Position numbers and translations under genes: made by a program
In this document: in pieces, positions 32,624-41,252 of the stretch
How positions within the stretch are numbered: position 1 is the stretch's first letter
Layout of the letters: the number at the start of each line of letters is the position of its first letter
NCBI GenBank assembly: GCA_017474515.1
Contig: JAFVHN010000067.1
Span: forward strand, 1-64,000
Source: Prevotella sp.
GTDB taxonomy: Bacteria; Bacteroidota; Bacteroidia; Bacteroidales; Bacteroidaceae
Reading direction: 5' to 3'
Length of the DNA stretch: 64,000 bases
The notes under the pieces: generated by a model
Told to the model about the DNA's origin: nothing
The model's database searches: none
Seen by the model: the letters and a program-made list of their open reading frames with translations, nothing else

Positions 32624-33918
32624 AACACTGTTCCGTATAAGTCAAACTCTGACGAGTCGGTTATTTTAACGTTGTAAAAACGCCCCTGCCTCAACGGGCG
32701 GTCGGCATCATAACGTATCAGGACCTCGGGGTCCACCTCGGGTGACGAGAACTCGGTGCGTCCCACGTAGTAGTTGTTTTCTTTCCGGTCGATGATGACT
32801 TTCATCACCTTCCCCACCTTTCCGGCCCCCACTTCGGTGCTTATTTCCTGTTGCAAGGCCATCAGCCTGTCAAGGCGTTGCTGTTTCACCTCCTCGGGCA
32901 CATTGTCTTCAAGGTGCAAGGCACTGTAGGTGCCCTCCTCTTCCGAGTAGGCAAAGGCTCCCATGCGCTCAAATCGTGCCCATTTGGTGAAGTCCATGAG
33001 CTCCTCAAAGTCCTCGTCGGTTTCTCCGGGAAAGCCCACCATCAGCGTTGTACGTAAGTGAATGCCAGGCACTTTCTCCCGGATGCGGTTGATGAGCCGG
33101 TAGGTTTCGTCTTTTGTTACATGCCGTTGCATGGCTGCCAGGATGGGGTCGGAAATGTGTTGCAGGGCAATGTCGAGATAGCGGCATACATTCTCTTTCT
33201 CGCGCATCACGTCGAGCAGGTCCTCGGGGAAATGGGTGGGATAGGCATAATGCAGCCTGATCCATTTCACCCCCGGAATGTCGGCCATGTCGGAAACCAG
33301 CCCGGCAATGCTCTGGCGCCCATAGAGGTCAACGCCGTAGTAGGTCAGTTCCTGTGCGATGACCTGCAACTCCTTCACTCCCTGCGCCACCAATTCGCGC
33401 ACCTCGTTCAGAATGTCCTCGCGGGGTCGGCTTCGGTGTCGTCCCGTAATGATGGGAATGGCGCAGTAGGCGCAATGGCGATCGCACCCCTCGCTGATTT
33501 TCAGGTAGGCATAATGCTTCGGAGTGGTCAGGTGGCGCATGGGCGAACAAGCCTCAAAGCGTGCCATGCCCAGGTCGTCGAGCAGCTGCAGGTAGTCGAA
33601 CTTCCCGTAGAACTTGTCCACCTCGGGGATTTCGGCCTCCAGTTCCGCCTTGTACCTTTGCGACAGGCAACCCATCACGAAGAGCTGCTTCAGCCGCCCC
33701 TGCCTTTTGCGCTCAGCCATCTCCAGGATGGTGTTGATGCTTTCCTCCTTGGCATCACCGATAAATCCGCACGTGTTGACCACGGCGATGTCGCCCCGGG
33801 GGTTCTTGCTGTCGTGGGTGCAACGGTAGCCGTTCAATTCGAACCTCCGCATGAGCAACTCACTGTCCACCAGGTTTTTCGAGCATCCCATGGTGATGAT
33901 GTCAACCGTATTCCTCAT
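32620..33918 (-). CDS. rimO: Ribosomal protein S12 methylthiotransferase RimO
   Basis: 432 aa. It methylthiolates the conserved Asp of ribosomal protein S12 using two [4Fe-4S] clusters. The N-terminal UPF0004 domain has the cluster cysteines in MGCSKNLVDSE, NTCGFIGDAKEES and VMGCLSQRY. The radical SAM motif CDRHCAYC is at C146, C150 and C153, and a C-terminal TRAM domain begins near residue 370. The ATG at 33918 is preferred over the GTG at 33921. It lies 6 bases after ftsY. Confidence 0.95.
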   Translation of the reverse strand: MRNTVDIITMGCSKNLVDSELLMRRFELNGYRCTHDSKNPRGDIAVVNTCGFIGDAKEESINTILEMAERKRQGRLKQLFVMGCLSQRYKAELEAEIPEVDKFYGKFDYLQLLDDLGMARFEACSPMRHLTTPKHYAYLKISEGCDRHCAYCAIPIITGRHRSRPREDILNEVRELVAQGVKELQVIAQELTYYGVDLYGRQSIAGLVSDMADIPGVKWIRLHYAYPTHFPEDLLDVMREKENVCRYLDIALQHISDPILAAMQRHVTKDETYRLINRIREKVPGIHLRTTLMVGFPGETDEDFEELMDFTKWARFERMGAFAYSEEEGTYSALHLEDNVPEEVKQQRLDRLMALQQEISTEVGAGKVGKVMKVIIDRKENNYYVGRTEFSSPEVDPEVLIRYDADRPLRQGRFYNVKITDSSEFDLYGTVL

Positions 33919-33924
33919 CACCGG

Positions 33925-34878
33925 TCAGTCTTTGAACAGCGAGTCCACAAATTCTGTCCTGTTGAACAACTGCAGGTCTTCCATGCCCTCTCCCAGCCCG
34001 ATGTACTTCACCGGCACTTTCAGCTGGTCGGAGATGCCGATTACCACGCCGCCCTTGGCCGTGCCGTCGAGCTTTGTGATGGCCAGGCTGGTAATCTGGG
34101 TGACGGCGGCAAACTGGCGTGCCTGCTCAAAGGCATTCTGTCCGGTTGACCCGTCAAGCACCAGGAGCACTTCGTCGGGTGCATCGGGCAGCACCTTTTT
34201 CATCACTTCCTTGATTTTCTTCAGCTCGTTCATCAGGCCCACCTTGTTGTGCAGACGTCCGGCGGTGTCGATGAGCACCACGTCGGCATTGTTGGCCTTG
34301 GCCGAGCTGAGGGTGTCGAAAGCCACGCTGGCGGGGTCGCTGCCCATTTTCTGTTTTACCACGGGCACGCCGACGCGCTCTCCCCAGATGCTCAGCTGCT
34401 CCACGGCAGCGGCACGGAAGGTGTCGGCAGCGCCGAGATAGACCTTCTTGCCGGCCTGTTTCAGTTGCCAGGCCAGCTTGCCGATGGTGGTGGTTTTTCC
34501 CACGCCGTTCACGCCTACCACCAAAATGACGTAGGGTTTGTGGTCGGTGGGGAGGTCCCAGTTGTCGCCGTCACCGGTGTTGTTTTCACTCAGCAGCGAG
34601 GCGATTTCCTCGCGCAACATGCCGTTCAGCTCTTTCACCGACACATACTTGTCGCGTGCCACGCGCTCCTCTATACGCCGTATGATTTTCAGCGTGGTGT
34701 CCACGCCTACATCACTGGTAATGAGCACCTCTTCGAGGTTGTCGAGCACTTCGTCATCGACGGTGGATTTGCCTGCTACGGCACGCGCCAGTTTCGAGAA
34801 CACGCTCTGCTTGGTCTTTTCCAGTCCGTTGTCGAGCGTCTCCTTTTTTTTCTTGTTAAAGAATCCAAAAAGTCCCAT
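33925..34878 (-). CDS. ftsY: Signal recognition particle receptor FtsY
   Basis: 317 aa. It docks SRP-bound ribosomes to the inner membrane for co-translational insertion. The start at 34878 (MGLFGFFNKKKKETLDNG) is chosen because an upstream GTG would overlap the -7 box. The short N-terminus replaces the long acidic A domain of E. coli, as is usual outside enterobacteria. The NG domain is complete: GVNGVGKTTTIGKLA (G1), DTFRAAAVEQL (G2), DTAGR (G3), TKLDGTAKGG (G4) and GLGEGMEDLQ (G5). Confidence 0.95.
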   Translation of the reverse strand: MGLFGFFNKKKKETLDNGLEKTKQSVFSKLARAVAGKSTVDDEVLDNLEEVLITSDVGVDTTLKIIRRIEERVARDKYVSVKELNGMLREEIASLLSENNTGDGDNWDLPTDHKPYVILVVGVNGVGKTTTIGKLAWQLKQAGKKVYLGAADTFRAAAVEQLSIWGERVGVPVVKQKMGSDPASVAFDTLSSAKANNADVVLIDTAGRLHNKVGLMNELKKIKEVMKKVLPDAPDEVLLVLDGSTGQNAFEQARQFAAVTQITSLAITKLDGTAKGGVVIGISDQLKVPVKYIGLGEGMEDLQLFNRTEFVDSLFKD

Positions 34879-34895
34879 ATTGCAATATTTCGCCA

Positions 34896-34903
34896 CAAAG
34901 TTA
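34896..34903 (-). promoter_or_regulatory. -7 box of ftsY
   Basis: The minus strand reads TAACTTTG, 17 bases before the ftsY ATG, giving a very short leader. It indicates that ftsY-rimO-HU can be transcribed apart from the ribosomal genes upstream. Confidence 0.65.
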
Positions 34904-35012
34904 CGAAAAAACGAGCGCAGAACAAAAAGAACTCGTTATTTTTTTCTTTTATTTTTTCCAAGGGGGCGGTGGAATTCCCAGAAAAACGAGAGAAACCAGA
35001 AGTTCTGGAGAA

Positions 35013-35075
35013 AATCTAGAGAATCTAGAGCTTCTAGAAAATCTAGAACTTCTAGAACTTCTAGAGAATCTAGAA
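35013..35075. repeat. 9-bp minisatellite
   Basis: Seven exact-length units of the form (AAT/CTT)CTAGA(G/A) follow each other without gaps, so every unit contains CTAGA. A degenerate eighth unit lies to the left. The array sits between the ftsY promoter and the DUF4295 gene. Confidence 0.85.
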
Positions 35076-35171
35076 AAGAGCAACGCGCCCCGCAGCCCGT
35101 TAACCGCGAGGCACGCACAAAAGGCCACGAGAACATCGCAGCCTTTCTATGGTATAAGGTGATGATAAAAA

Positions 35172-35330
35172 TCAGTTCTTGAAGAAGTCCTTCACGTCGT
35201 CGTTGGGAACCATGCGCTCGTCGAAGATATAAGCGCCGGTTTTCGGACTCTTCACCATCTTGATAACTTTTGTATATGCACGACCCTCTTTCGAACCATC
35301 GCGGAGGGTTGCCACTGTTTTCTTTGCCAT
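35172..35330 (-). CDS. DUF4295 family small basic protein
   Basis: 52 aa, beginning MAKKTVATLRDGSKEGRAYT and ending FDERMVPNDDVKDFFKN. This small family is found almost only in Bacteroidetes, always next to rpmB and rpmG as here, and is taken to be ribosome-associated; its role is unproven. It is third in rpmB-rpmG-DUF4295, 2 bases after rpmG. Confidence 0.9.
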   Translation of the reverse strand: MAKKTVATLRDGSKEGRAYTKVIKMVKSPKTGAYIFDERMVPNDDVKDFFKN

Positions 35331-35332
35331 AA

Positions 35333-35524
35333 TTACTTAATTTCCTTGTGAACGGTCATTTTCTTGAGGATGGGGTTGTACTTCTTCAACTCCATGCGCT
35401 CGGGGGTGTTCTTGCGGTTCTTAGTGGTAACGTAGCGGCTGGTTCCGGGAAGTCCACTGTTCTTCATCTCAGTGCACTCCAGGATGACCTGTACCCTGTT
35501 ACCTTTAGCCTTCTTTGATGCCAT
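35333..35524 (-). CDS. rpmG: 50S ribosomal protein L33
   Basis: 63 aa with the L33 pattern '[15 protein letters not shown]...[23 protein letters not shown]'. Only one Cys remains, so it is a zinc-free (C-) form. It lies 5 bases after rpmB. Confidence 0.95.
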   Translation of the reverse strand: MASKKAKGNRVQVILECTEMKNSGLPGTSRYVTTKNRKNTPERMELKKYNPILKKMTVHKEIK

Positions 35525-35529
35525 GGTAA

Positions 35530-35793
35530 TTATTCTCCTATTACTTTTATGTCTTTCCAGTTTACATAGCCTTTCTCCACAGCGCGCTTGAGTGCTGCGT
35601 CGAGCCCCACCTTGTTGATGAGCCGCAATCCGGCTGCGCTGATCTTCAACTTAATCCAGCACTGCTCTTCCACATAGTAGAATTTCTTGCTGAACAGGTT
35701 CACGTCAAAGGTGCGCTTTGTGCGATGTTTCGAGTGCGAAACATAGTTGCCCGTCTGGGCTTTCTTTCCGGTGATTTGACAAATCTTTGACAT
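35530..35793 (-). CDS. rpmB: 50S ribosomal protein L28
   Basis: 87 aa with the L28 signature ([27 protein letters not shown] and [20 protein letters not shown]). It is the first gene of the small ribosomal unit, with its promoter about 50 bases upstream. Confidence 0.96.
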   Translation of the reverse strand: MSKICQITGKKAQTGNYVSHSKHRTKRTFDVNLFSKKFYYVEEQCWIKLKISAAGLRLINKVGLDAALKRAVEKGYVNWKDIKVIGE

Positions 35794-35844
35794 TTCTCTC
35801 TACGTTTTTCTATACGTTTTTTGATACTTATTCCAAACAGGGTG

Positions 35845-35852
35845 CAAAATTA
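35845..35852 (-). promoter_or_regulatory. -7 box of rpmB operon
   Basis: The minus strand reads TAATTTTG followed by CACCC, a context also seen at the rpsF, rpsP and transporter promoters. Confidence 0.7.
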
Positions 35853-35996
35853 CTAACTTTTTCCGAAACGACAAAAAAAAACTGTCAATAATCTTTTCAA
35901 TTAAGTTTTTTTTCGTTTTTCCGGTCTGAAGTGGCTGTTTCATGGTGCCTAAAGCGCCTTTTCACAGCCCCACCCTTCCCTTTTCCACTAATCAAG

Positions 35997-36027
35997 AAGT
36001 GCTGCGGCTAATAGGGTCGCAGCACTT
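35997..36027 (-). terminator. Hairpin after rpsP
   Basis: AAGTGCTGCG (35997-36006) and CGCAGCACTT (36018-36027) form a 10-bp stem 26 bases past the rpsP stop. No good T run follows, so termination strength is uncertain. Confidence 0.55.
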
Positions 36028-36052
36028 CCTATTGATTGGTTTCAGTCAGTGC

Positions 36053-36568
36053 TTAAGCCTCTGCGGGAGCCTCTTCAGCGGCAGCGGCCTCGGCCTTTGC
36101 CACAGCCTCGGCAGCTTTCTTCTCGGCCACCTTCTGTGCGATGGCCTCGTTCACCTTCTTCTCGGCGGCGAGCTTCTTCTCGGCCAGGTCTTTCTTTGCC
36201 TTGGCCTCACTCTGGCGCACAGCCTCGAAGCCCTTTTCCTTGGCCTCTTTCCATGCGTCGAACTTCTTCTGAGCGGCATCCTCGTCGAAAGCGCCCTTGC
36301 GAACGCCACCACGGAGGTGCTTCATCAGGTACACGCCCTCGTTCTTCAGCAGGTTGCGAACGGTGTCGGTGGGCTGGGCGCCTACTTCCACCCAGTACAG
36401 GGCGCGGTCGAAATTCAAATCTACGGTGGCGGGATTGGTGTTGGGGTTGTAAGTACCAATCTTTTCAGTGAAACGACCATCACGTGGTGCTCTTGCGTCA
36501 GCGATGACGATGCGGTAAACGGCATAGCCCTTACGGCCGCCACGCTGCAGTCTGATTTTTGTTGCCAT
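36053..36568 (-). CDS. rpsP: 30S ribosomal protein S16 with long C-terminal extension
   Basis: 171 aa, about twice the usual S16. The first ~85 residues are the S16 fold ([33 protein letters not shown]...IGTYNP). The rest is a lysine/glutamate/alanine helix ([21 protein letters not shown]) with an acidic end, as in other Bacteroidetes S16 proteins. Single gene with its own promoter. Confidence 0.95.
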   Translation of the reverse strand: MATKIRLQRGGRKGYAVYRIVIADARAPRDGRFTEKIGTYNPNTNPATVDLNFDRALYWVEVGAQPTDTVRNLLKNEGVYLMKHLRGGVRKGAFDEDAAQKKFDAWKEAKEKGFEAVRQSEAKAKKDLAEKKLAAEKKVNEAIAQKVAEKKAAEAVAKAEAAAAEEAPAEA

Positions 36569-36639
36569 TTTTTAATCTAAATGTTTTGGATTGTAAATAA
36601 ATAATGTAATCTCATGCCCTCATCTCGTGAGAGCGGGTG

Positions 36640-36647
36640 CAAAGGTA
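36640..36647 (-). promoter_or_regulatory. -7 box of rpsP
   Basis: The minus strand reads TACCTTTG followed by CACCCGC, 72 bases before the rpsP start. Confidence 0.78.
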
Positions 36648-36766
36648 CGGAGTTTTTGGCAAATAGCGCCTCTCCCCCACTCCCAAAAGCAAATTCTTAT
36701 GATTTTTTAACCAATCGACGGAAAAAAAAGGCAAAACGCATATATATTCATTTGCCGGAACTTCCG

Positions 36767-36998
36767 TTTGTCAAGATTTTTCATGCTTGTTTCAGACATG
36801 AGGAAGGTTTGACCGCAAATTTCAAGGAGAGATTTTGAAGTTTGAGAGGAGAGATTTTGAAGTTTGAGGAGTGAAATTTGCGGTCAAACTCTTCGCGATT
36901 TTAAACCATCTGATTATCAATTAGTTAGAAAACGCCGTGTTTTTCGTGAAAATTGTCAAGATTTTTCATAATTTCTATACACCTTGTTATCCACCTTT
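36767..36998 (+). repeat. Seven-copy intergenic palindromic element, copy D (forward)
   Basis: The most complete copy: TTTGTCAAGATTTTTCATG, arms GTTTGACCGCAAATTTC (36807-36823) and GAAATTTGCGGTCAAAC (36873-36889), GATTATCAATTAGTTAGAAAACG, a second TTGTCAAGATTTTTCATAAT, then ACACCTTGTTATCCACCTTT. The centre contains GAGAGATTTTGAAGTTTGAG twice in direct orientation. It lies between divergent rpsP and glnS. Confidence 0.88.
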
Positions 36999-37043
36999 AT
37001 TTATGCATAAAAGGGCTGTTGTCGGTGTATAGATTCTAATATA

Positions 37044-37196
37044 ATAAGGTACTCTCACTCGGAAATGAAAATAAAAGCAAGCTTTTCTTTTGCATTTCGC
37101 TCGTTTATCCGTACCTTTGGATAAGGTACTCTCACTCGGAAATGAAAATAAAAGCAAGCTTTTCTTTTGCATTTCGCTCGTTTATCCGTACCTTTG
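37044..37196 (+). promoter_or_regulatory. Tandemly duplicated glnS promoter segment
   Basis: Bases 37044-37119 and 37121-37196 are identical over 76 bp. Each copy has an imperfect hairpin (AAATGAAAATAAAAGC / GCTTTTCTTTTGCATTT) and a -7 box TACCTTTG (37112-37119, 37189-37196), with TTTG 19 bases upstream. The second box lies 22 bases before the glnS ATG. Both could be active, giving two start sites 77 bases apart. Confidence 0.88.
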
Positions 37197-37218
37197 CACC
37201 AAAATGTAAAAGAAAACA

Positions 37219-39006
37219 ATGGAAGAAAACAAGAAATCAACGGCTGCAGCCCCCGTGGGCGGCGAAAAGAAAGAGGAGCGCAAGAGCTTCGTGGAGCAAA
37301 TCATTGAAAAAGACCTGGCCGAGGGCAAGAACCACGGCCGTCTGCAAACGCGGTTCCCGCCAGAGCCCAACGGATATTTGCACATCGGTCACGCCAAGGC
37401 CATCGCCATGGACTTCGGCGCGGCGAAGAAATACGGCGGCATCTGCAACCTGCGCTTCGACGACACCAACCCCGTGAAGGAAGACACCGAATATTTTGAA
37501 AGCATAGAGTCCGACATCCGATGGCTGGGATATGAGTGGGCAAACATTTACTACGCCAGCGACTATTTCCAGGAGCTGTGGGACTTTGCCGTATGGCTCA
37601 TACGCCAAGGCCGCGCATACGTTGACGAACAGAGTGCAGAGGAAATAGCACGCCAGAAGGGCACCACCACCCAGCCGGGCACAAACAGCCCCTACCGCGA
37701 CAGGCCCGTGGAGGAGAACCTGCGGCTCTTTGAGTTGATGAACAGCGGCAAGGCGCAACCCGGCACCTACGTGCTTCGCGCCAAAATCGACATGGCACAT
37801 CCCAATATGCTTTTCCGCGACCCCCTGCTCTACCGCGTAATGAACATTCCGCACATCAGGACAGGCAACAAGTGGAACGCTTACCCCATGTATGACTTCA
37901 CCCACGGGCAGAGCGACTACCTGGAGGGCGTCACCCACTCGCTCTGCACGCTGGAGTTTGTGGAGCACAGGCCCCTCTACGACCTCTTTGTCACCTGGAT
38001 GAAAGAATACAAGGGCGACACCGAGGACATTGAGGACAACCGCCCGAGGCAGACGGAGTTCAACAAGCTCAACCTGTCGTACACACTGATGTCGAAGCGC
38101 AACCTGCTGGCACTGGTCAACGAGCACCTGGTGAGCGGATGGGACGACCCCCGCATGCCCACCATCTGCGGCTTCCGCCGGCGCGGATACAGCCCCGAGA
38201 GCATTGTGAAATTCATCGACAAGATAGGCTACACCACCTACGACGCCCTCAACGAGATGGAACTGCTGGAAAGCGTGGTGCGCGACGACCTCAACAGCCG
38301 CGCCACCCGCGTGAGCGCCGTGCTCAACCCCGTGAAGGTGGTCATCACCAACTATCCCGAGGGAAAGACCGAGCTGCTCACGGCCATCAACAACCCCGAG
38401 AACGAGGCTGAAGGCACCCACACCGTGGAGTTCGGCCGCGAACTGTGGATTGAACGCGACGACTTCATGAAGGAGGCCGAGAAGAAATTCATGCGCCTGG
38501 CTCCCGGCAAGGAGGTGAGGCTCAAAAACGCATACATCATCAAATGCGACGAGGAACATCCCTACGACGAAGATGCCGACGGAAACGTCACCGCCATCTA
38601 TTGCACCTATGACCCCGAGTCGCGCAGCGGACTGCCCGGTTCTAACCGGAAAATCAAGGGAAAGACGCTGCACTGGGTAGGCTGCCACGATGCCGTGAAG
38701 GCCGAGGTGAGGCTCTACGACCGCCTGTGGAAGGTGGAAAACCCGCGCGACGAATTGGCCGCCATCAGGGAGGCACAGCAGTGCGACGCCGTCACCGCCA
38801 TGAAACAAATCATCAATCCCGATTGCCTGCAGGTGCTCAGCGAGTGCTATGTGGAGCCTTTCGCAGCAAAGATGAAGCCCGGGCAATACCTTCAGTTCCA
38901 GAGAATTGGCTATTTCATGGCCGACCCCGACACCACCGACCAGCACCCGGTGTTCAACAAAACCGTGGGATTGAAAGACACCTGGGCCAAGAAAGCCCGC
39001 AACTAA
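37219..39006 (+). CDS. glnS: Glutaminyl-tRNA synthetase
   Basis: 595 aa class I synthetase that charges tRNA-Gln directly. PPEPNGYLHIGHAKA carries HIGH at H55-H58. LMSKRNL (M291-R294) is the GlnRS form of KMSKS. The anticodon-binding beta-barrels follow (NPVKVVITNYPEGKTE, YCTYDPESRSG). A ~30-residue N-terminal extension (MEENKKSTAAAPVGGEKKEE) is charged and probably flexible. It is followed after 38 bases by a TPR gene. Confidence 0.96.
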   Translation: MEENKKSTAAAPVGGEKKEERKSFVEQIIEKDLAEGKNHGRLQTRFPPEPNGYLHIGHAKAIAMDFGAAKKYGGICNLRFDDTNPVKEDTEYFESIESDIRWLGYEWANIYYASDYFQELWDFAVWLIRQGRAYVDEQSAEEIARQKGTTTQPGTNSPYRDRPVEENLRLFELMNSGKAQPGTYVLRAKIDMAHPNMLFRDPLLYRVMNIPHIRTGNKWNAYPMYDFTHGQSDYLEGVTHSLCTLEFVEHRPLYDLFVTWMKEYKGDTEDIEDNRPRQTEFNKLNLSYTLMSKRNLLALVNEHLVSGWDDPRMPTICGFRRRGYSPESIVKFIDKIGYTTYDALNEMELLESVVRDDLNSRATRVSAVLNPVKVVITNYPEGKTELLTAINNPENEAEGTHTVEFGRELWIERDDFMKEAEKKFMRLAPGKEVRLKNAYIIKCDEEHPYDEDADGNVTAIYCTYDPESRSGLPGSNRKIKGKTLHWVGCHDAVKAEVRLYDRLWKVENPRDELAAIREAQQCDAVTAMKQIINPDCLQVLSECYVEPFAAKMKPGQYLQFQRIGYFMADPDTTDQHPVFNKTVGLKDTWAKKARN

Positions 39007-39044
39007 GTTCCCCCGAAGACCAATAAGCCTCAAAGCCACGCCCA

Positions 39045-40469
39045 ATGCACTCAGACGACTATTTCACCGACAAGGAATTTCTGGCCGTCCTCAAGGATTA
39101 TGAGGACTGCCGGAGGCGTGGCGTGCCCTGCATCATCAGTTCCGACGACTACACCGACATTGCCGAATATTACCACATCCACGACGGCGACATCCGGCAC
39201 GCCGAGGAGGTCATCGACACCGCCATTGAGCTGTATCCCGGCGCCGCCGCGCCGCTGGCTTTCAAGGCCCGGCTGTGCCTGCTCAGGGAAGAGAGCACCG
39301 AGAAGGCCATGAATTGGCTGGAGCAGACCGAGGACAAAACGGACTGGGAGTATTACTACACACGGGCAGAAATCATGCTCGTGGAAAACCAGCCCGAACA
39401 GGCCGACGAATACCTGCGCCAATGCTTCGAAAGCCTTGATGACGAGGACGATGAGGAAGACTTTGTGTTCGACGTGGCCAACCTCTTCTGCGACTACAAC
39501 TACATGGAGGAGGCGGCGAAATGGATTGAGAAAGCCAACGACAAGAGCGACCCCGACTACAAGGACGTGAAGGCCCGCATTCTCATCAGCCACGGGAAAT
39601 ATGAGGAGGGCGAGCGCATGCTCAACAAGCTCATCGACGGCAACCCCTTCGCCGCGCCCTACTGGAACTCGCTGGCCACCTCGCAGTTCCAGCGCAACGC
39701 CTTCAACGAAAGCATCAGCAGCAGTGAATATTCCCTGGCCCTCAACCCCAACGACGACGAGGCCCTGCTCAACAAGGCCAACGCCCTTTATCAGCTGGGC
39801 AGCTATGAAGAAGCCGCAAAATACTATGAGCGATACATCAAAGTGAGGAGCGATGACGAGGCCGGAGAACTGTTCCTGGCCATCTGCCTGCTATGTTGCA
39901 ACCGCATCACCGAGGCCGAGACGCACCTCAGAAAAGCCGAGAAACTGGCCGACAAGACCAAGAGAAACCAATTTGAGATTTACCAGGAACTGGCTTTCAC
40001 CCTGAGCCGGCTGGGAAAGGTTGACGAAGCCCTCGACTACGTGGACAAGGCCGACAACCAGGAAGACCGCCATGACGAAATGACGGTGCTGAAGGGCCAC
40101 ATCATGCTGGAGCACGGGCACATGGAAGAGGCGCAGGCTTTTTTCGAGGAAGCAATGGCCGAAAGCCAGTCGTCACCACACATCCTGCTGAAAATCGCCG
40201 TCTCAATCTATGACAACGGTTTTCTCATCCTGGCACAGAAAATGTTCAAGGTGCTACTGGAAAATGTGGACACTAAGACATGGAACGAGGGCTACAGCTA
40301 CATGGCGGCATGCGCCAAGGAAAGGGGCAACAACGAGGAATGGCTGAAATACTTGAAAATGGCCGTCGAGAAAAACCCCATGGAGGCGCAGTCAGTGCTT
40401 TGCGATTACTTCCCCGAGGGCATGGAGGCCGCCGAATATTACGACTATGCTTGCGAGAATATGCTATAG
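39045..40469 (+). CDS. TPR-repeat protein
   Basis: 474 aa, acidic and soluble, with no signal peptide. Tetratricopeptide-like helical pairs run through most of its length, for example 'AEEVIDTAIELYPGAAAPLAFKARL', 'NESISSSEYSLALNPNDDEALLNKANALYQLGSYEEAAKYYERYI' and 'MEEAQAFFEEAMAESQSSPHILLKIA'. It is probably a scaffold for protein-protein contacts; partners are unknown. It lies between glnS and a DedA gene on the same strand, and no separate promoter is evident. Confidence 0.88.
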   Translation: MHSDDYFTDKEFLAVLKDYEDCRRRGVPCIISSDDYTDIAEYYHIHDGDIRHAEEVIDTAIELYPGAAAPLAFKARLCLLREESTEKAMNWLEQTEDKTDWEYYYTRAEIMLVENQPEQADEYLRQCFESLDDEDDEEDFVFDVANLFCDYNYMEEAAKWIEKANDKSDPDYKDVKARILISHGKYEEGERMLNKLIDGNPFAAPYWNSLATSQFQRNAFNESISSSEYSLALNPNDDEALLNKANALYQLGSYEEAAKYYERYIKVRSDDEAGELFLAICLLCCNRITEAETHLRKAEKLADKTKRNQFEIYQELAFTLSRLGKVDEALDYVDKADNQEDRHDEMTVLKGHIMLEHGHMEEAQAFFEEAMAESQSSPHILLKIAVSIYDNGFLILAQKMFKVLLENVDTKTWNEGYSYMAACAKERGNNEEWLKYLKMAVEKNPMEAQSVLCDYFPEGMEAAEYYDYACENML

Positions 40470-40517
40470 ATGCAAGAAACGCGGCTCAACTTTTTTAACT
40501 TTTCACCTTTTTAAATA

Positions 40518-41141
40518 ATGAATTGGATAACAACACTTTTAGGACATCTCAACTACCCCACCATCTTTTTTCTCATGATGCTTGAGAGCACGGTCGTACC
40601 CGTTCCCTCAGAGCTTGTGGTAAGCCCCGCCGCATACCATGCCGCCAGCGGAAGCCTCAACATCTGGCTGGTCATCCTTTTTTCAACGTTGGGCGCCGAC
40701 CTGGGTGCCACCATCAACTATGTGGTGGCCTATTTCGTGGGACGGCCATTGGTTTATCGTTTCGCCAACAGCCGGCTGGGGCATCTTTGCCTGCTCAACC
40801 AGGCCAAGGTGGAGAAGAGCGAAAAATACTTCTACGACCACGGCATGGTGGCCACCATCACGGGCCGACTTATTCCCGGCATCAGACACCTTATCAGCAT
40901 TCCCGCCGGACTGTCAAAGATGCACTTCGGATGGTTCCTGCTCTACACCACACTGGGAGCCGGCGTGTGGAACTGCATCCTGGCAGCACTGGGATGGTAC
41001 CTGCACGCCATTGTGCCGGAAGATCAGCTGAACGACAAAATCATGGAATATGGCGACTACATCAAGTATGCCATCATCGGACTGGTGCTTATCGGCGTGG
41101 CCTACGCCGCCCTGCGCCATTATATGAAGAAAAAGAAGTAG
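40518..41141 (+). CDS. DedA family membrane protein
   Basis: 207 aa. The SNARE-associated/DedA domain is clear: MMLESTVVPVPSELVVSPA, ADLGATINYVVAYFVGRP, FYDHGMVATITGRLIPGIRHLISIPAGLSKM with the conserved GR..P..R motif, and a final membrane helix with a KKKK end. DedA proteins are inner-membrane lipid-carrier flippases or scramblases. This one is likely linked to recycling of undecaprenyl or phospholipid carriers. A strong convergent terminator follows. Confidence 0.92.
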   Translation: MNWITTLLGHLNYPTIFFLMMLESTVVPVPSELVVSPAAYHAASGSLNIWLVILFSTLGADLGATINYVVAYFVGRPLVYRFANSRLGHLCLLNQAKVEKSEKYFYDHGMVATITGRLIPGIRHLISIPAGLSKMHFGWFLLYTTLGAGVWNCILAALGWYLHAIVPEDQLNDKIMEYGDYIKYAIIGLVLIGVAYAALRHYMKKKK

Positions 41142-41184
41142 TCCATCTTTTCTGAAAAGTGCAGTTTTTTTCTTCTGAATTCCT

Positions 41185-41238
41185 AAAAAACCAAGACGGG
41201 GCAAAGCCTTAAAATGGCTTTGCCCCGTCTTGGTTTTG
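41185..41238. terminator. Bidirectional terminator between dedA-like gene and glmS
   Basis: AAAACCAAGACGGGGCAAAG and its exact reverse complement form a stem of more than 20 bp around TTAAAAT, with A and T runs outside. It serves both convergent genes. Confidence 0.93.
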
Positions 41239-41252
41239 TTTACCAATGATGA

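Noticed and set aside
36807-36889. Simple transcription terminators as the explanation of the seven palindromes
   Set aside because: The palindromes lack T runs, lie upstream of genes as often as downstream, and share conserved sequence well beyond the stem.
37237-39045. 602-aa open frame antisense to glnS
   Set aside because: It mirrors glnS codon by codon, with no domain or start region. Long antisense frames are common opposite highly biased genes.
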